Assembly: GCF_004000925.1 (NCBI RefSeq)
Contig: NZ_BIME01000001.1
Location: 868,001-932,000 of the forward strand
Direction: 5' to 3'
Origin: Paenibacillus illinoisensis NBRC 15959
GTDB lineage: Bacteria; Bacillota; Bacilli; Paenibacillales; Paenibacillaceae
Length of the DNA stretch: 64,000 nt
The position numbers were made by a program, and so were the translations under genes. The notes below the pieces were generated by a model that did no database searches, was not told the origin of the DNA, and saw only the letters and a program-made list of their open reading frames with translations. Positions within the stretch are counted from its first letter, which is position 1; every line of letters starts with the position of its first letter. Below, piece after piece: positions 36,786 through 46,007 of this stretch.

Positions 36786-36960
36786 GTCAAGATGCAGTGA
36801 CCCTATCATGTTGAAAAAGACAAAAAACAGAACGATAGGTAATCATTCGATACAACGTGTTACGATTAATCTTAACAATCATGCTTTTTCTTAAAAATTA
36901 CGTGAATCTCAATCGATTAAGCTAGATATAAGCTTCTTATCATCATCCTAACTGCTACTT

Positions 36961-36992
36961 ACCGTATCCGTATAACCGGATACGGTTTTTTG
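36961..36992 (+). terminator. Terminator downstream of the GH42 gene
   Basis: CCGTATCCG and CGGATACGG pair around a short loop, followed by six T. Confidence 0.85.
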
Positions 36993-37132
36993 CCAACATT
37001 TATGGAGTTTTGGTGAGAAGGAAATATTACTCCATAGGGCGAATTTGGACGAGACACATATTATAAGGGCCCATGCCGGAAAAGCGCTCCCTCTCCCACC
37101 ATTACTCAGCATAAATTCAGGTGTACATATGA

Positions 37133-37157
37133 TTGGTGACACCCAAGATGTCACTAA
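37133..37157 (+). promoter_or_regulatory. Inverted repeat, probable autoregulatory operator
   Basis: TTGGTGACA-N7-TGTCACTAA pairs at 8 of 9 positions. It lies just upstream of TATAAT at 37166 and covers the -35 zone, as expected for a repressor site of the adjacent WYL-type regulator. Confidence 0.55.
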
Positions 37158-37229
37158 TTGGCTGCTATAATGGCTTTAGCACTCCGGCAACCTTTCCGGC
37201 GGCCTAACTCTCGAAACGGAGTGGCTGAC

Positions 37230-38201
37230 ATGAACAAAATAAATCGGCTTGCTGCCATCGTCATGGCATTACAGCACGGACTGGAAACAGCACATTCACT
37301 GGCAGACAAGTTTGAAGTGTCCCGTCGTACCATTTTGCGAGATATCCAGTCCCTCTCCGAGATGAACGTGCCGATTATTGCAATTTCCGGCCCTGGTGGC
37401 GGCTTTCGGCTTATGGAGGGTTATGTGCTGCCGCCACTGCAGCTGGATCCGGTGGAAGCAGCAACGCTCATATTCGCTCTTGAGGGAATTAGCCATTATG
37501 CAGATACACCTTTTCAAGAGAAACGCTGGACGGTTATGGATAAAATCAAAGGCATTATTCCGGATGACGTCATGGCTCGGATCGACCCCATGCTCAAACA
37601 GCTGAATCACTGTATCCCGGAGCGCAACTATATTCTTCAGCATCTGGAACCGCTCCTTGCATGCATTCCTGAACACGGTTGGTTGCGTATCCTGTATCGT
37701 TCGGCTGCACGCCAGCGCTGGATCCAGATCCGTCCGATTCGCATTTATGCTTCTGCAGGATTCTGGTACTGTGATGCATATTCGGAGGAACATGGGGAAC
37801 AGCGTGTGTTTCGAGTAGACCGGATTCTGGAAGCTGAGTCTATTGACTCCTCCAAAACCAAACAGTTAACGATAGATGCCGAGCGTGAATTGAGCCAGCC
37901 TCGCCCTTTGGCAAAACCTGCCGTTCGTATCAGAGCACGTTTAAGCTACTGCGCCATGGTTGAGGCAGAACAAGACAGGCACATTGGTGAGAAATTGACA
38001 GAGATTGCCCCGGATCTCTGGGAGCTTTCTTTCCTCTGTCCAGCAGACCAATGGGAGTGGGCTGTTCGTTTCTTTTATCGTCTGGGCCGTGAAGCCGAAG
38101 TCATTGAACCCGAGGAACTCCGCAGCGAGATCAGGCAGCATGCCGAGGACGTGTACCGACTGTATGTGAGCACTAACCCGAATTCCTGTACAACTACATA
38201 A
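37230..38201 (+). CDS. YafY/PafC-type transcriptional regulator (HTH, WYL and WCX domains)
   Basis: DeoR-like regulator of 323 residues. The N-terminal winged helix (about 5-60) contains ADKFEVSRRTILRDIQSL, the middle WYL domain (about 140-215) has the segment IQIRPIRIYASAGFWYCDAY and VFRVDRI, and a C-terminal WCX-like extension follows (about 230-315). WYL domains bind nucleic-acid or nucleotide-type ligands in several families. The ATG at 37230 follows CGGAGTG. It lies 17 bp before an AlkZ-related gene with which it is certainly co-transcribed, and an inverted repeat overlaps its promoter. Confidence 0.88.
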   Translation: MNKINRLAAIVMALQHGLETAHSLADKFEVSRRTILRDIQSLSEMNVPIIAISGPGGGFRLMEGYVLPPLQLDPVEAATLIFALEGISHYADTPFQEKRWTVMDKIKGIIPDDVMARIDPMLKQLNHCIPERNYILQHLEPLLACIPEHGWLRILYRSAARQRWIQIRPIRIYASAGFWYCDAYSEEHGEQRVFRVDRILEAESIDSSKTKQLTIDAERELSQPRPLAKPAVRIRARLSYCAMVEAEQDRHIGEKLTEIAPDLWELSFLCPADQWEWAVRFFYRLGREAEVIEPEELRSEIRQHAEDVYRLYVSTNPNSCTTT

Positions 38202-38218
38202 AAGGAGATGCCTTAACC

Positions 38219-38899
38219 ATGATTACCGAGCCGATTGTAACCTATGAGGAAGCTGCCCAGCGTATACAGACAGCGGGATTGCTTCCACTCGCACCGTTAT
38301 TTCCTGACTTTCCTTCTCTGTCTTCGTTAACGCCATCGGAAAATTGGCATACCGAATCTCCTCTCGATCCCTGGCTGTGGCGTTCACGCCTGGCTGAAGA
38401 AGGCGCTGCTGCATACGGCAAATTTGTCAAAAAGAAAGCGATCCTCATCTCGCGTGAATGTTTCCCTTGGGTGCACCGGTTGCTATCTGACAGCAGAACC
38501 ATCCAGGAGCAATATGATGCCGGCCTGCTCTCCCGTGACGCATTCAAGCTCTATGAGCGAATCGAAGATCAGGAAGGCATTGATGGACGGGCATTACGTT
38601 CACAGGCTGGTTTCGGCGCCAAGGAAGATAAGAAGGCATTTGACCAAGGGCTACTGGATCTTCAAGGCAGTACAGTCGTTGTCATTAGCGGAACCAAGGA
38701 AAAGGAAGGTCTTGCAGAAGGCAAGGTGGCCTGGAACAGTTCTTCCTATGAGACGGCAGGTCACTGGATGAGCCGTCAGGGTATTGAACCCTTTAACGGC
38801 AGCATCACAGAAGCACGTGAACTTTTACTGGACAAGCTCGTTGAACACACGACTGAGGCTGGACTGGTAAAAATCAAAAAGGCGTTTGGCATCGTTTAG
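38219..38899 (+). CDS. AlkZ-related protein, function unknown
   Basis: Protein of 226 residues, soluble and without signal peptide. I recognise the overall pattern (YEEAAQRIQTAGLLPLAPL, then FPSLSSLTPSENWHTES and DPWLWRSRLAEEGAAAYGKF) as that of proteins annotated AlkZ-related in Paenibacillus. AlkZ itself is a DNA glycosylase for crosslinks, but the catalytic QxQ motif of AlkZ is not visible here, so a glycosylase activity should not be assumed. It starts 17 bp after the WYL regulator. WYL regulators often neighbour DNA-repair or stress genes. The following terminator ends the pair. Confidence 0.6.
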   Translation: MITEPIVTYEEAAQRIQTAGLLPLAPLFPDFPSLSSLTPSENWHTESPLDPWLWRSRLAEEGAAAYGKFVKKKAILISRECFPWVHRLLSDSRTIQEQYDAGLLSRDAFKLYERIEDQEGIDGRALRSQAGFGAKEDKKAFDQGLLDLQGSTVVVISGTKEKEGLAEGKVAWNSSSYETAGHWMSRQGIEPFNGSITEARELLLDKLVEHTTEAGLVKIKKAFGIV

Positions 38900-38983
38900 A
38901 CCGACATCTTGCACTTAATTAAGATACAATCCACCAATAGAAATAGACCATTTGAGATTTTGAGTTTATATCTGTACACAACG

Positions 38984-39025
38984 AAAATCCCGGAGGCCAA
39001 ATCACCATTGCCTACCGGGATTTTT
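38984..39025. terminator. Bidirectional terminator between the AlkZ-related gene and uxaA
   Basis: AAAATCCCGG pairs with CCGGGATTTT around a 21-base loop, with T-runs suited to both converging transcripts. Confidence 0.85.
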
Positions 39026-39074
39026 AATGAGTCTATAAAGATATGCTATGCCAAGAAATCAAGGAATGTATAAC

Positions 39075-40589
39075 CTATAGGATTACACCATCTTTGAATA
39101 TGGCAATTTCCCTGAAACCATGCTGCTCACTAAGTGTCTGAGCACGTCCTGAGGCAATGTCAATCAACTGGCTGAAGAGCTGAACTTTCACGTCATCCAT
39201 CGTCCGGCCTTCGAGCAGTTGACCTGCGTTGAAGTCGATCCAGTGTTTTTTTCGGTTCGCCAGATCCGATTGCGTTGCGATCTTGACCGTAGGTACCGGA
39301 CCTCCGAATGGGGTTCCCCTTCCTGTGGTAAACAGTACAATGTGAGCACCTGCAGCTGACAATGCCGTGACCGACACCAAGTCATTACCAGGCGCCTCTA
39401 CAATGTTCAAGCCGGTTTGGGTTACACGTTTTCCATAACGAAGCACATCAACGACGGAAGAACGACCGCCTTTTTGAGTACAACCCAATGATTTCTCTTC
39501 AAGTGTCGTTATGCCACCGGCTTTGTTACCAGGGGAAGGATTCTCATATATGTTCTGCCCATGGTTTACAAAGTATTGCTTGAATCCGTTAATCAAATCC
39601 ACCAAATCACCGAAAACCTGTTCATTTGCAGCCCGATTCATCAAAATGGTCTCTGCCCCGAACATCTCTGGCACTTCGGTCAGAATGGCTGTCCCTCCTG
39701 CAGCAACCAGCATATCGGCAACCGAGCCCACTAGCGGATTAGCAGTGATGCCGGATAAACCATCTGAACCGCCACACTTCAATCCGATTTTGAGCTTGCT
39801 AAGTGGCAGCGGCTGGCGCTGTTCCAGCTCGGCAATCTCCACCAGCTCTTCCATCAGGCGCAAACCCTCTTCAAGTTCATCATCTGCTTCCTGTGCCTTG
39901 AGAAAACGAACCTTCCCCTGATATTCAGGTGCGATGCATTCGCGGAACTGGTCGACCTGATTATTTTCACAGCCCAATCCAATAACCAATACACCGCCTG
40001 CATTTGGATGTTCGACGAGGGAAGCCAGCAGCTGCTGGGTATACTTCAGATCATCGCCAAGCTGCGAGCAGCCGAATGGATGAGGGAAATGGTACACGCC
40101 GTCCACCCTGCTGCCGAACTGTGATTGCCCCATACGTGCCAGTGCCTCACACACCTTGTTGATGCATCCTACCGTATTAACGATCCATATTTCATTGCGT
40201 ATGCCTGCCTCTCCATTAGGGCGCAAATAGCCATCAAATGTCCGTAAATGTTCCGGGGGCATATCGGCTTGAACGGATGCACCAGGCTGATACTCATAAT
40301 CCAGCAAGCCATGCAGCCCTGTTTTCAGATTATGGCTATGAATCCAGTTCCCCTGTTCAATCCGTTCCTTGGCAATGCCGATGGAGAAACCATATTTCAG
40401 GACATCATCACCTGGTTCGATTCCATGTACAGCGATCTTATGCCCTTTGGGCACATCATCAAGCAGTGTAAATGAAACCCCGTCAGGGAGGTTGACCGTT
40501 TCTCCCTTTGTGTAATCACGAAGAGCTATGATCACATCATCCTGCGGCTGTATGGCAATCCAGTCATGCGTTGTACTTGTTGTATTCAT
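39075..40589 (-). CDS. uxaA: Altronate dehydratase
   Basis: Converts D-altronate to 2-keto-3-deoxygluconate in the D-galacturonate pathway. It has 504 residues. The N-terminal SAF domain (about 10-85) has DDVIIALRDYTKGETVNLP and is followed by the UxaA catalytic part with GCINKVCEALA, HPFGCSQLGDD, GLGCENNQ, KCGGSDGLSG and SLGCTQKGG, the conserved cysteines expected of an iron-dependent dehydratase. The ATG overlaps the uxaB stop by four bases (ATGA) with AAGGTGAG upstream. It is last of the two-gene operon. The isomerase gene uxaC and the kdg genes are not in the window. Confidence 0.95.
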   Translation of the reverse strand: MNTTSTTHDWIAIQPQDDVIIALRDYTKGETVNLPDGVSFTLLDDVPKGHKIAVHGIEPGDDVLKYGFSIGIAKERIEQGNWIHSHNLKTGLHGLLDYEYQPGASVQADMPPEHLRTFDGYLRPNGEAGIRNEIWIVNTVGCINKVCEALARMGQSQFGSRVDGVYHFPHPFGCSQLGDDLKYTQQLLASLVEHPNAGGVLVIGLGCENNQVDQFRECIAPEYQGKVRFLKAQEADDELEEGLRLMEELVEIAELEQRQPLPLSKLKIGLKCGGSDGLSGITANPLVGSVADMLVAAGGTAILTEVPEMFGAETILMNRAANEQVFGDLVDLINGFKQYFVNHGQNIYENPSPGNKAGGITTLEEKSLGCTQKGGRSSVVDVLRYGKRVTQTGLNIVEAPGNDLVSVTALSAAGAHIVLFTTGRGTPFGGPVPTVKIATQSDLANRKKHWIDFNAGQLLEGRTMDDVKVQLFSQLIDIASGRAQTLSEQHGFREIAIFKDGVIL

Positions 40590-42103
40590 TCCGTCTCACC
40601 TTCCAGTAAAACGATCTCATCAAGAAGCGCTTCGCGCAGTCCTCTTCGCTCATTCAGATTCTCTCCCCAAATGGTTGAGTCCGACAATACGGCAGCCAGC
40701 CTGTCGTTCAACTGCTGCCGGTCCCTTCGGAGTGAATCATAGTTCTCCCAGTGTGCAGTTAGGGCTGCAAGAACATCCGGGTCGTCCCTCAGCACAACGG
40801 ATTCACCGTTGAAGCGATGTCCGTGGTATCCGTCTAACGTATTCACCGGGCGGTACAATAACAACAGTCCGGCAAACCCACGAACCAGGCGTGTCGGCCA
40901 GCTGTTCTGAGTTTGTTCATAAGATAATAAGGTAGGCAGAACACGCACCTTGAATTTGCCAATGGTATTTAACGCAATATCCTGAAGCTTATGATTGATA
41001 TAGGGATTGAGGAATCGTTCGAATACCTCTTCAGCGTACTGGTCAAGTTGATGATCCGGCATATCCAGCGCAGGCACAATTTCCTGATGCACGGCTTCCC
41101 TGATCCATGGTCCAAATTCGGGATCCTCCATCGTTTCCCTCACATACTGCTTGCCTTGAAGAATGCCAAGAGAGGACATCAAGGTATGTGCGCCATTCAA
41201 AATACGAACCTTTCGCACCTGATAAGGCTTCAGATCTTTGACCCAGTGAACATTGAGTCCAGCCTGCTTCAGCGGCAATCTCTTGTCCAGTCCCTCATCA
41301 GCCTGGATGGCCCAGAAATGATAAGGCTCTGCCGTGTTAATCAGTTGATCCTCATAACCCCAGCGCCCTGCCAAAGTTTCGGCTTCTTCCTGAGTTGGCG
41401 CACCCGTCACGATTCGGTCAACCAAATTGTTCAGGAACAGGTTATGGTCTTTAATCCAATTACGGAATGCATCGGAATAGCCGAAGTCCTCACTGTGACG
41501 CAATACGCAGCTGCGCAGTACATCACCATTCCCTTCGAGCAATTCACATGGCAGATGAATTAATCCTCTCGAAGGATCACCCTCAAACCGTACATAACGC
41601 TGATGGAGAAACACGGTCAGCTTGCCTGGAAATGAAGAAACAGGCTCTCCTTCCACGTAATCCGACTGAATATATTTTAATCCCGACTCCGTCGTATTGG
41701 AGATAACAAACTCCAGTGAAGGAAGCTCGGCCAGTTCCAAAAATGCCTGCCATTCTTCATAAGGATTCATGCACTGGGAAAAGATCGAAATCATCTCGGT
41801 GCGCTCCACGGCTTTACCTTGAGAAAGACCTCGGGTAATCATGGTGTACAGTCCATCCTGATCCCGGATCTGCTCCAGCTTCGCCTTGCCCCCTGGCCTT
41901 GGCTGGGTAACCACCACACTGCCATGAAATTTGCCTTGTCTAGCACTCTCATGAAGCATCCAGTCCACAAATCCCCGCAAAAAGTTACCTTCTCCAATCT
42001 GCAGTACCTTTACGGGACGATCCATGATTTCCTTGCACTTTCGCTGCCCGTCGTTTCCCAACAGATTCAGCTTGAGTCTTGGTCGTTTGGTGCTCGCTGA
42101 CAT
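40586..42103 (-). CDS. uxaB: Tagaturonate reductase (altronate oxidoreductase)
   Basis: NADH-dependent reduction of D-tagaturonate to D-altronate, the step before UxaA. It has 505 residues, a member of the mannitol dehydrogenase family. The N-terminal Rossmann motif is VLQIGEGNFLRGFVDWML, and the C-terminal domain has NGAHTLMSSLGILQGK with the catalytic Lys region KVRILNGAH. The ATG at 42103 (MSASTKRPRL) is chosen because GAGGTGA lies 6 bp before it. A GTG two codons earlier overlaps that site. It is first in the operon. Upstream lie three tandem ATCCGA units and a cre-like site, and a divergent AraC regulator gene. Confidence 0.93.
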   Translation of the reverse strand: MSASTKRPRLKLNLLGNDGQRKCKEIMDRPVKVLQIGEGNFLRGFVDWMLHESARQGKFHGSVVVTQPRPGGKAKLEQIRDQDGLYTMITRGLSQGKAVERTEMISIFSQCMNPYEEWQAFLELAELPSLEFVISNTTESGLKYIQSDYVEGEPVSSFPGKLTVFLHQRYVRFEGDPSRGLIHLPCELLEGNGDVLRSCVLRHSEDFGYSDAFRNWIKDHNLFLNNLVDRIVTGAPTQEEAETLAGRWGYEDQLINTAEPYHFWAIQADEGLDKRLPLKQAGLNVHWVKDLKPYQVRKVRILNGAHTLMSSLGILQGKQYVRETMEDPEFGPWIREAVHQEIVPALDMPDHQLDQYAEEVFERFLNPYINHKLQDIALNTIGKFKVRVLPTLLSYEQTQNSWPTRLVRGFAGLLLLYRPVNTLDGYHGHRFNGESVVLRDDPDVLAALTAHWENYDSLRRDRQQLNDRLAAVLSDSTIWGENLNERRGLREALLDEIVLLEGETE

Positions 42104-42133
42104 GCACACTCACCTCATCATTTATTTGTGATC

Positions 42134-42151
42134 ATCCGAATCCGAATCCGA
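42134..42151. repeat. Three perfect ATCCGA tandem repeats upstream of uxaB
   Basis: Three contiguous copies of ATCCGA, 31-48 bp upstream of the uxaB start and in the region shared with the divergent AraC gene. They may be part of a regulator site or a short unstable repeat. Confidence 0.6.
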
Positions 42152-42174
42152 TTCCATCTGTTATACCCATCAAT

Positions 42175-42188
42175 TGAAAACGCTTTAA
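42175..42188 (-). promoter_or_regulatory. cre-like site in the uxaB-AraC control region
   Basis: On the minus strand TTAAAGCGTTTTCA matches the compact cre pattern TGWAANCGNTNWCA at 13 of 14 positions. It suggests CcpA repression of galacturonate catabolism. Confidence 0.5.
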
Positions 42189-42301
42189 ATTCATTGTATC
42201 ATCAAAAAAAGGAAATTAAATTGCTTATATTGCGTTAAATATACTCTTTCATGACCAGGCGTGGTCTACCGTGTATTAATTAGCTTTAGAAAGGAGTCCT
42301 T

Positions 42302-43171
42302 ATGGCACGCTCGCCCGTTCGCACAACCATCCAGTCAGATTCAGGCATTCCCTTTCGACTGGTCTATGCAGATACGAAAGCTCCCCAGAATGAACTGCCG
42401 GATCATCTGCATGATTGGCATGAAATCATTTACGTATATCGCGGTCAAGGGACCATTTTTATAGATACGGGTCTTGAAGACATGCAGACAGGGGATTTAT
42501 TCATCATTCCTGGCAGTACAGTACACCGGGCTTTGCCGGACGAGATTAATCCTGTAACCTCTTCAGCTCTGTTTTTCAGTCCCGGATTACTGACTGCAGC
42601 TGCAGGAGGCAGTGCTTCAGTCCTGCTCTCCCTGTTCGAGCGATGCCGCAGACGCAGGGTTTATAAAAGACACCTGACCCCGGAGGAACAAGCCAAAGTG
42701 ACTGCGTTTATTGAAGAAATCCATGCCGAATTCCAGATGGAGAATCAGCTAAGCGCCCATGCAGCCCTGCTTCGGCTTCAACTGCTGCTCATATTTCTTG
42801 AACGTCTCGAGGACGCCGGTCCTGCCCGCTCTGTTCATTCCAGTTCCGGTCCGAGCTGGCTGTCAGCCACCCTGTCCAATATTGACGATAAACTTCGGAG
42901 CGGCCTTTCCTTGTCAGACCTTGCTCTTCAGGCAGCAGTATCCCCTGCCCATTTCAGCCGGGCGTTCAAAAAATATACCGGCATGACGCTAACCGATTAT
43001 GCCCTAGCCCGCCGGGTGATCATGGCGAAGGAACATCTGCTTCGGAACGATGACACCATGGCATCTGTAGCGGATGCCTGCGGCTTTGAGAGCCTGCCCC
43101 ATTTTTATCGGCAATTCAAAAAAATTACGGGCACCACGCCTGCGGCTTACCGCAGAACGATGAATGGTTAA
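42302..43171 (+). CDS. AraC-family transcriptional regulator with cupin domain
   Basis: Likely regulator of the divergent uxaB-uxaA operon. It has 289 residues. The N-terminal cupin (about 20-100) shows DHLHDWHEIIYVYRGQGT and GDLFIIPGSTVHR, and the C-terminal AraC/XylS domain (about 185-285) has LSLSDLALQAAVSPAHFSRA and the second helix-turn-helix ADACGFESLPHFYRQFK. The ATG follows AAAGGAGTC. About 200 bp separate it from uxaB, with a cre-like site and tandem repeats between. The ligand is probably a uronate or a derivative, but this is inferred only from the gene pair. Confidence 0.92.
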   Translation: MARSPVRTTIQSDSGIPFRLVYADTKAPQNELPDHLHDWHEIIYVYRGQGTIFIDTGLEDMQTGDLFIIPGSTVHRALPDEINPVTSSALFFSPGLLTAAAGGSASVLLSLFERCRRRRVYKRHLTPEEQAKVTAFIEEIHAEFQMENQLSAHAALLRLQLLLIFLERLEDAGPARSVHSSSGPSWLSATLSNIDDKLRSGLSLSDLALQAAVSPAHFSRAFKKYTGMTLTDYALARRVIMAKEHLLRNDDTMASVADACGFESLPHFYRQFKKITGTTPAAYRRTMNG

Positions 43172-43278
43172 TTTGCAAAAGTGTAACATATTCTTCCATA
43201 CGGCCCTTGTGGTATGATAAAACGGAATAACAATGTCAGAAACGATACGTTTCTTCGGTCAGAGGAGCTTTAGATCCC

Positions 43279-45252
43279 ATGCATAACGAATTCAATCGCC
43301 GAAATATCGGTATCTTTGCTCACGTAGATGCAGGCAAAACAACCACAACAGAACATATGTTATATCATGGCGGCATTGTTCGCAGCCCCGGCCGGGTAGA
43401 TGACGGTACGGCAGCTACGGACTCCCTGGACATTGAGAGAGAACGCGGAATTTCCGTACAGGCAGCCATGACCTCCCTTACATGGAACAATACCGTGATC
43501 GACCTCGTCGATACCCCGGGACATATCGATTTTAGCTCTGAAGTTGAACGTTCCCTGCGTGTAATGGACGGTGCCATTCTCATTTTGTCAGCTGTGGAAG
43601 GGATTCAGTCCCAGAGTGAGACCATCTGGCACGCCTTGAGATCCCTTCGCATCCCCACCATTATTTATATCAATAAAATGGACCGGATTGGCGCCTCTGC
43701 AGCAGCCATTATGGAACAGGTTCACTCCACATTCTCTCCATTTGTATGCCCGGTACAATCCTGCGTAATGGATGAGGATTCATTCAACGGTGTTCATTCC
43801 TTATGGCATGATCAGGCGAATCAGCAAACGATTCCTGGACTCTTTGAGATGATTGCAGAACTGGATGAAGAGATCATGGAATCTTACATTAATGAAGTCC
43901 CTCTGCCATCAGAGCAGATCGATTCAACATTCCGCAAGCTGGTGCATCAAGGCGAGATATTTCCGGTTTGTTTTGGTGCGTCGGGGAAAGGGATTGGGGT
44001 ATCCGAACTGCTTGATGCGGTTACCCGGTTCCTTCCACCTCCTGCAATCACAGAGGATCCTGCAGTATCGGGGGTCGTATTCAAAATTGAACGGAACAAA
44101 ACGATGGGACGAACAGCTTACGTTCGCATGTACGGAGGCAGCATTCACAACCGGGACACGATCTATAACACGACCAGGGGACTGGAAGAAAAAGTGACTC
44201 AAATCCGCCAGATGGATGGTCGCAAATGGTCAGATACCGGAGCAGTACACAGCGGACAGATCGCCGCTCTTTACGGTCTAAGCGAGACGCATGTAGGTGA
44301 CATTATAGGAAATCCAGACGCCGTTCCTCCCATGCACCAAATGGCAGTGCCTTTGCTGACAGTACAGGTACACGGCCAGGATCCGGCTCGTTACCCCGAC
44401 CTTGTTGCTGCATTGCAGGAGTTAACCGATGAGGACCCGCTGCTTGACCTGCAATGGCTTCCAGAAGATCGGGAATTGCACCTCAAAGTCATGGGAACCA
44501 TTCAGCTTGAGATCCTGTCGAGCTTGTTAAGCAGTCGTTTTGGACTGGGAGTTGTTTTCGACCCGCCTTCCGTCATTTACAAAGAAACGCTAAACGCTCC
44601 AGGTGAAGGGTTCATCGCCTATACGATGCCTAAACCCTGCTGGGCCATTCTTCGCTTCCAAATGGAGCCGCTGCCACGCGGAAGCGGTCTGATCTATGAA
44701 TCCACCGTTCGAACAGACCAACTGCTGCTGCGGTATCAAAATGAAGTACAGCGACGTGTACCAGAGGCCCTGTCTCAGGGCATGTTCGGTTGGGAAGTCA
44801 CCGATCTGAAGGTCACGCTTGTCGAAGGAGAGCATCATGTCTGGCATACGCATCCGCTGGACTTTGTCGTTGCTACGCCGATGGGAATCATGGATGGCCT
44901 GGCTCGTACAGGTACTAAGCTGCTGGAGCCGCTTCTGCAATTTCGCTTAACGGTACCGGAAGAATACGGAGGCAAGGCTCTAAGCGATCTTGTGCATATG
45001 CGAGCAACGTTTGAAGCTCCTGTTATTGGCGGCGGGAGATGTATTGTGGAAGGGCAGATTCCGCTAGCCTCTTCCATGGATTATCCGGTGAAGCTCCGCT
45101 CTGAGACCGGGGGACGGGGTGTACTTGTCACCTCTTTTGCCGGGTATCAGGATTGCCCTCCGGATGTGAAGCCGTTGCGCAAGCGCAGAGGCGTAAATCC
45201 GCTGGATCAATCCAAATATATTTTAAGCGTTCGTAATGCGATAACATCATAA
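43279..45252 (+). CDS. Tet(M)/Tet(O)-like ribosomal protection GTPase (EF-G paralogue)
   Basis: Translational GTPase of 657 residues, close in length to Tet(M) (639) and shorter than EF-G (about 690). The G domain has AHVDAGKT (14-21), DTPGH (78-82) and NKMD (132-135). Then come domains II-V, with the C-terminal segment RRGVNPLDQSKYILSVRNAI, which matches the tail style of Tet(M)-class proteins. Family members eject tetracycline from the 30S subunit. No mobile element or Tet(M)-style long leader attenuator is present, since only 107 bp precede it, so this looks like a resident chromosomal gene. Actual resistance is not proven. It is followed by a TPR gene 17 bp downstream. Confidence 0.88.
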   Translation: MHNEFNRRNIGIFAHVDAGKTTTTEHMLYHGGIVRSPGRVDDGTAATDSLDIERERGISVQAAMTSLTWNNTVIDLVDTPGHIDFSSEVERSLRVMDGAILILSAVEGIQSQSETIWHALRSLRIPTIIYINKMDRIGASAAAIMEQVHSTFSPFVCPVQSCVMDEDSFNGVHSLWHDQANQQTIPGLFEMIAELDEEIMESYINEVPLPSEQIDSTFRKLVHQGEIFPVCFGASGKGIGVSELLDAVTRFLPPPAITEDPAVSGVVFKIERNKTMGRTAYVRMYGGSIHNRDTIYNTTRGLEEKVTQIRQMDGRKWSDTGAVHSGQIAALYGLSETHVGDIIGNPDAVPPMHQMAVPLLTVQVHGQDPARYPDLVAALQELTDEDPLLDLQWLPEDRELHLKVMGTIQLEILSSLLSSRFGLGVVFDPPSVIYKETLNAPGEGFIAYTMPKPCWAILRFQMEPLPRGSGLIYESTVRTDQLLLRYQNEVQRRVPEALSQGMFGWEVTDLKVTLVEGEHHVWHTHPLDFVVATPMGIMDGLARTGTKLLEPLLQFRLTVPEEYGGKALSDLVHMRATFEAPVIGGGRCIVEGQIPLASSMDYPVKLRSETGGRGVLVTSFAGYQDCPPDVKPLRKRRGVNPLDQSKYILSVRNAITS

Positions 45253-45269
45253 ACGGAGTTGAACTTGTT

Positions 45270-45947
45270 GTGCTGATTAAATTTTTGATATTCGGCCTTC
45301 TATGGCGGATTGTTGGCAATCCGTTTTTGGCTGTTCTGATTCTTCTCATTATTCTGTATTTCCTGGATCGTCGCTATGTCGGGGTGTTCCCCAGTTTTAT
45401 GAAACCGATCAAACGCATGCGTACGATCTCACGGCTGCGTCAGCAGATTGCGATGAGTCCCAATGAAGTCTCTTCCAAGCTTGACCTGGCCAGACTTCTG
45501 ATCGAACGCAAACGTTATAACGAAGCTTATGAATTGCTTCTTGAGCTTGAACGTCCCTATGAGCAATCTGCCGAATACTGGGAGGCATTGGGAACGACAG
45601 AACTTCACCTTGGTCACATGGAATCAGGTGAGCGGCATATCCTGCAGGCTCTCGACATCAATCCAAGAGTTAAGTATGGTCAGCCTTATCTAACCTTAGC
45701 CAATGCCTTTAAGGAGTCAGATCGAGACAAGGCATTGACATATGTACAACAATTCCAGGATATCCACTCATCCTCGAGTGAAGCTTATTACTTGCTGGGT
45801 TCCGTCTACCGTTCACTGGAACGCACCGCAGATGCCAAGCATGCCTATGAGCAATCCCTGAACGTCTACCGCTCCCTGCCAAAATACAAGAAGCGCCAGG
45901 AACGCCGCTGGGCTGTCCGCAGTTGGTTCCGCAAGCGCGGATTGTAG
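45270..45947 (+). CDS. Membrane-anchored TPR-repeat protein
   Basis: Protein of 225 residues with an N-terminal hydrophobic segment (about 3-32) followed by a basic linker and about four tetratricopeptide repeats (about 60-200), e.g. AEYWEALGTTELHLGHMESG and SEAYYLLGSVYRSLERTADA. TPR domains mediate protein contacts, and the partner is unknown. The start is GTG with a weak GGAG site. It follows the ribosomal protection gene by 17 bp, so co-transcription is likely. A functional link to translation cannot be concluded from this alone. The last residues are strongly basic. Confidence 0.8.
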   Translation: MLIKFLIFGLLWRIVGNPFLAVLILLIILYFLDRRYVGVFPSFMKPIKRMRTISRLRQQIAMSPNEVSSKLDLARLLIERKRYNEAYELLLELERPYEQSAEYWEALGTTELHLGHMESGERHILQALDINPRVKYGQPYLTLANAFKESDRDKALTYVQQFQDIHSSSSEAYYLLGSVYRSLERTADAKHAYEQSLNVYRSLPKYKKRQERRWAVRSWFRKRGL

Positions 45948-46007
45948 GCAACCCTATATGTCGACAAGTGTTCGGCATACGCTAAGGTAGAGTCGAATGC
46001 CCTTAAT

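Larger units (their letters stand above)
36786..37229. other. Intergenic region between GH42 and the WYL regulator
   Basis: It contains AT-rich sequence after GH42, the terminator at 36961-36992, and an operator-like inverted repeat at 37133-37157 with a TATAAT at 37166-37171. A minus-strand frame at 36948-37154 crosses the terminator and is not credible. Confidence 0.5.

Noticed and set aside
36948..37154. 68-codon minus-strand frame between GH42 and the WYL regulator
   Set aside because: It crosses a rho-independent terminator and the operator-like repeat.
42134..42151. Start of a minisatellite
   Set aside because: Only three units of six bases, too few to call an array. Listed as a short tandem repeat.
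43172..43278. Tet(M)-style leader-peptide attenuator
   Set aside because: Only 107 bp separate the genes, and no leader peptide with nested hairpins is visible.
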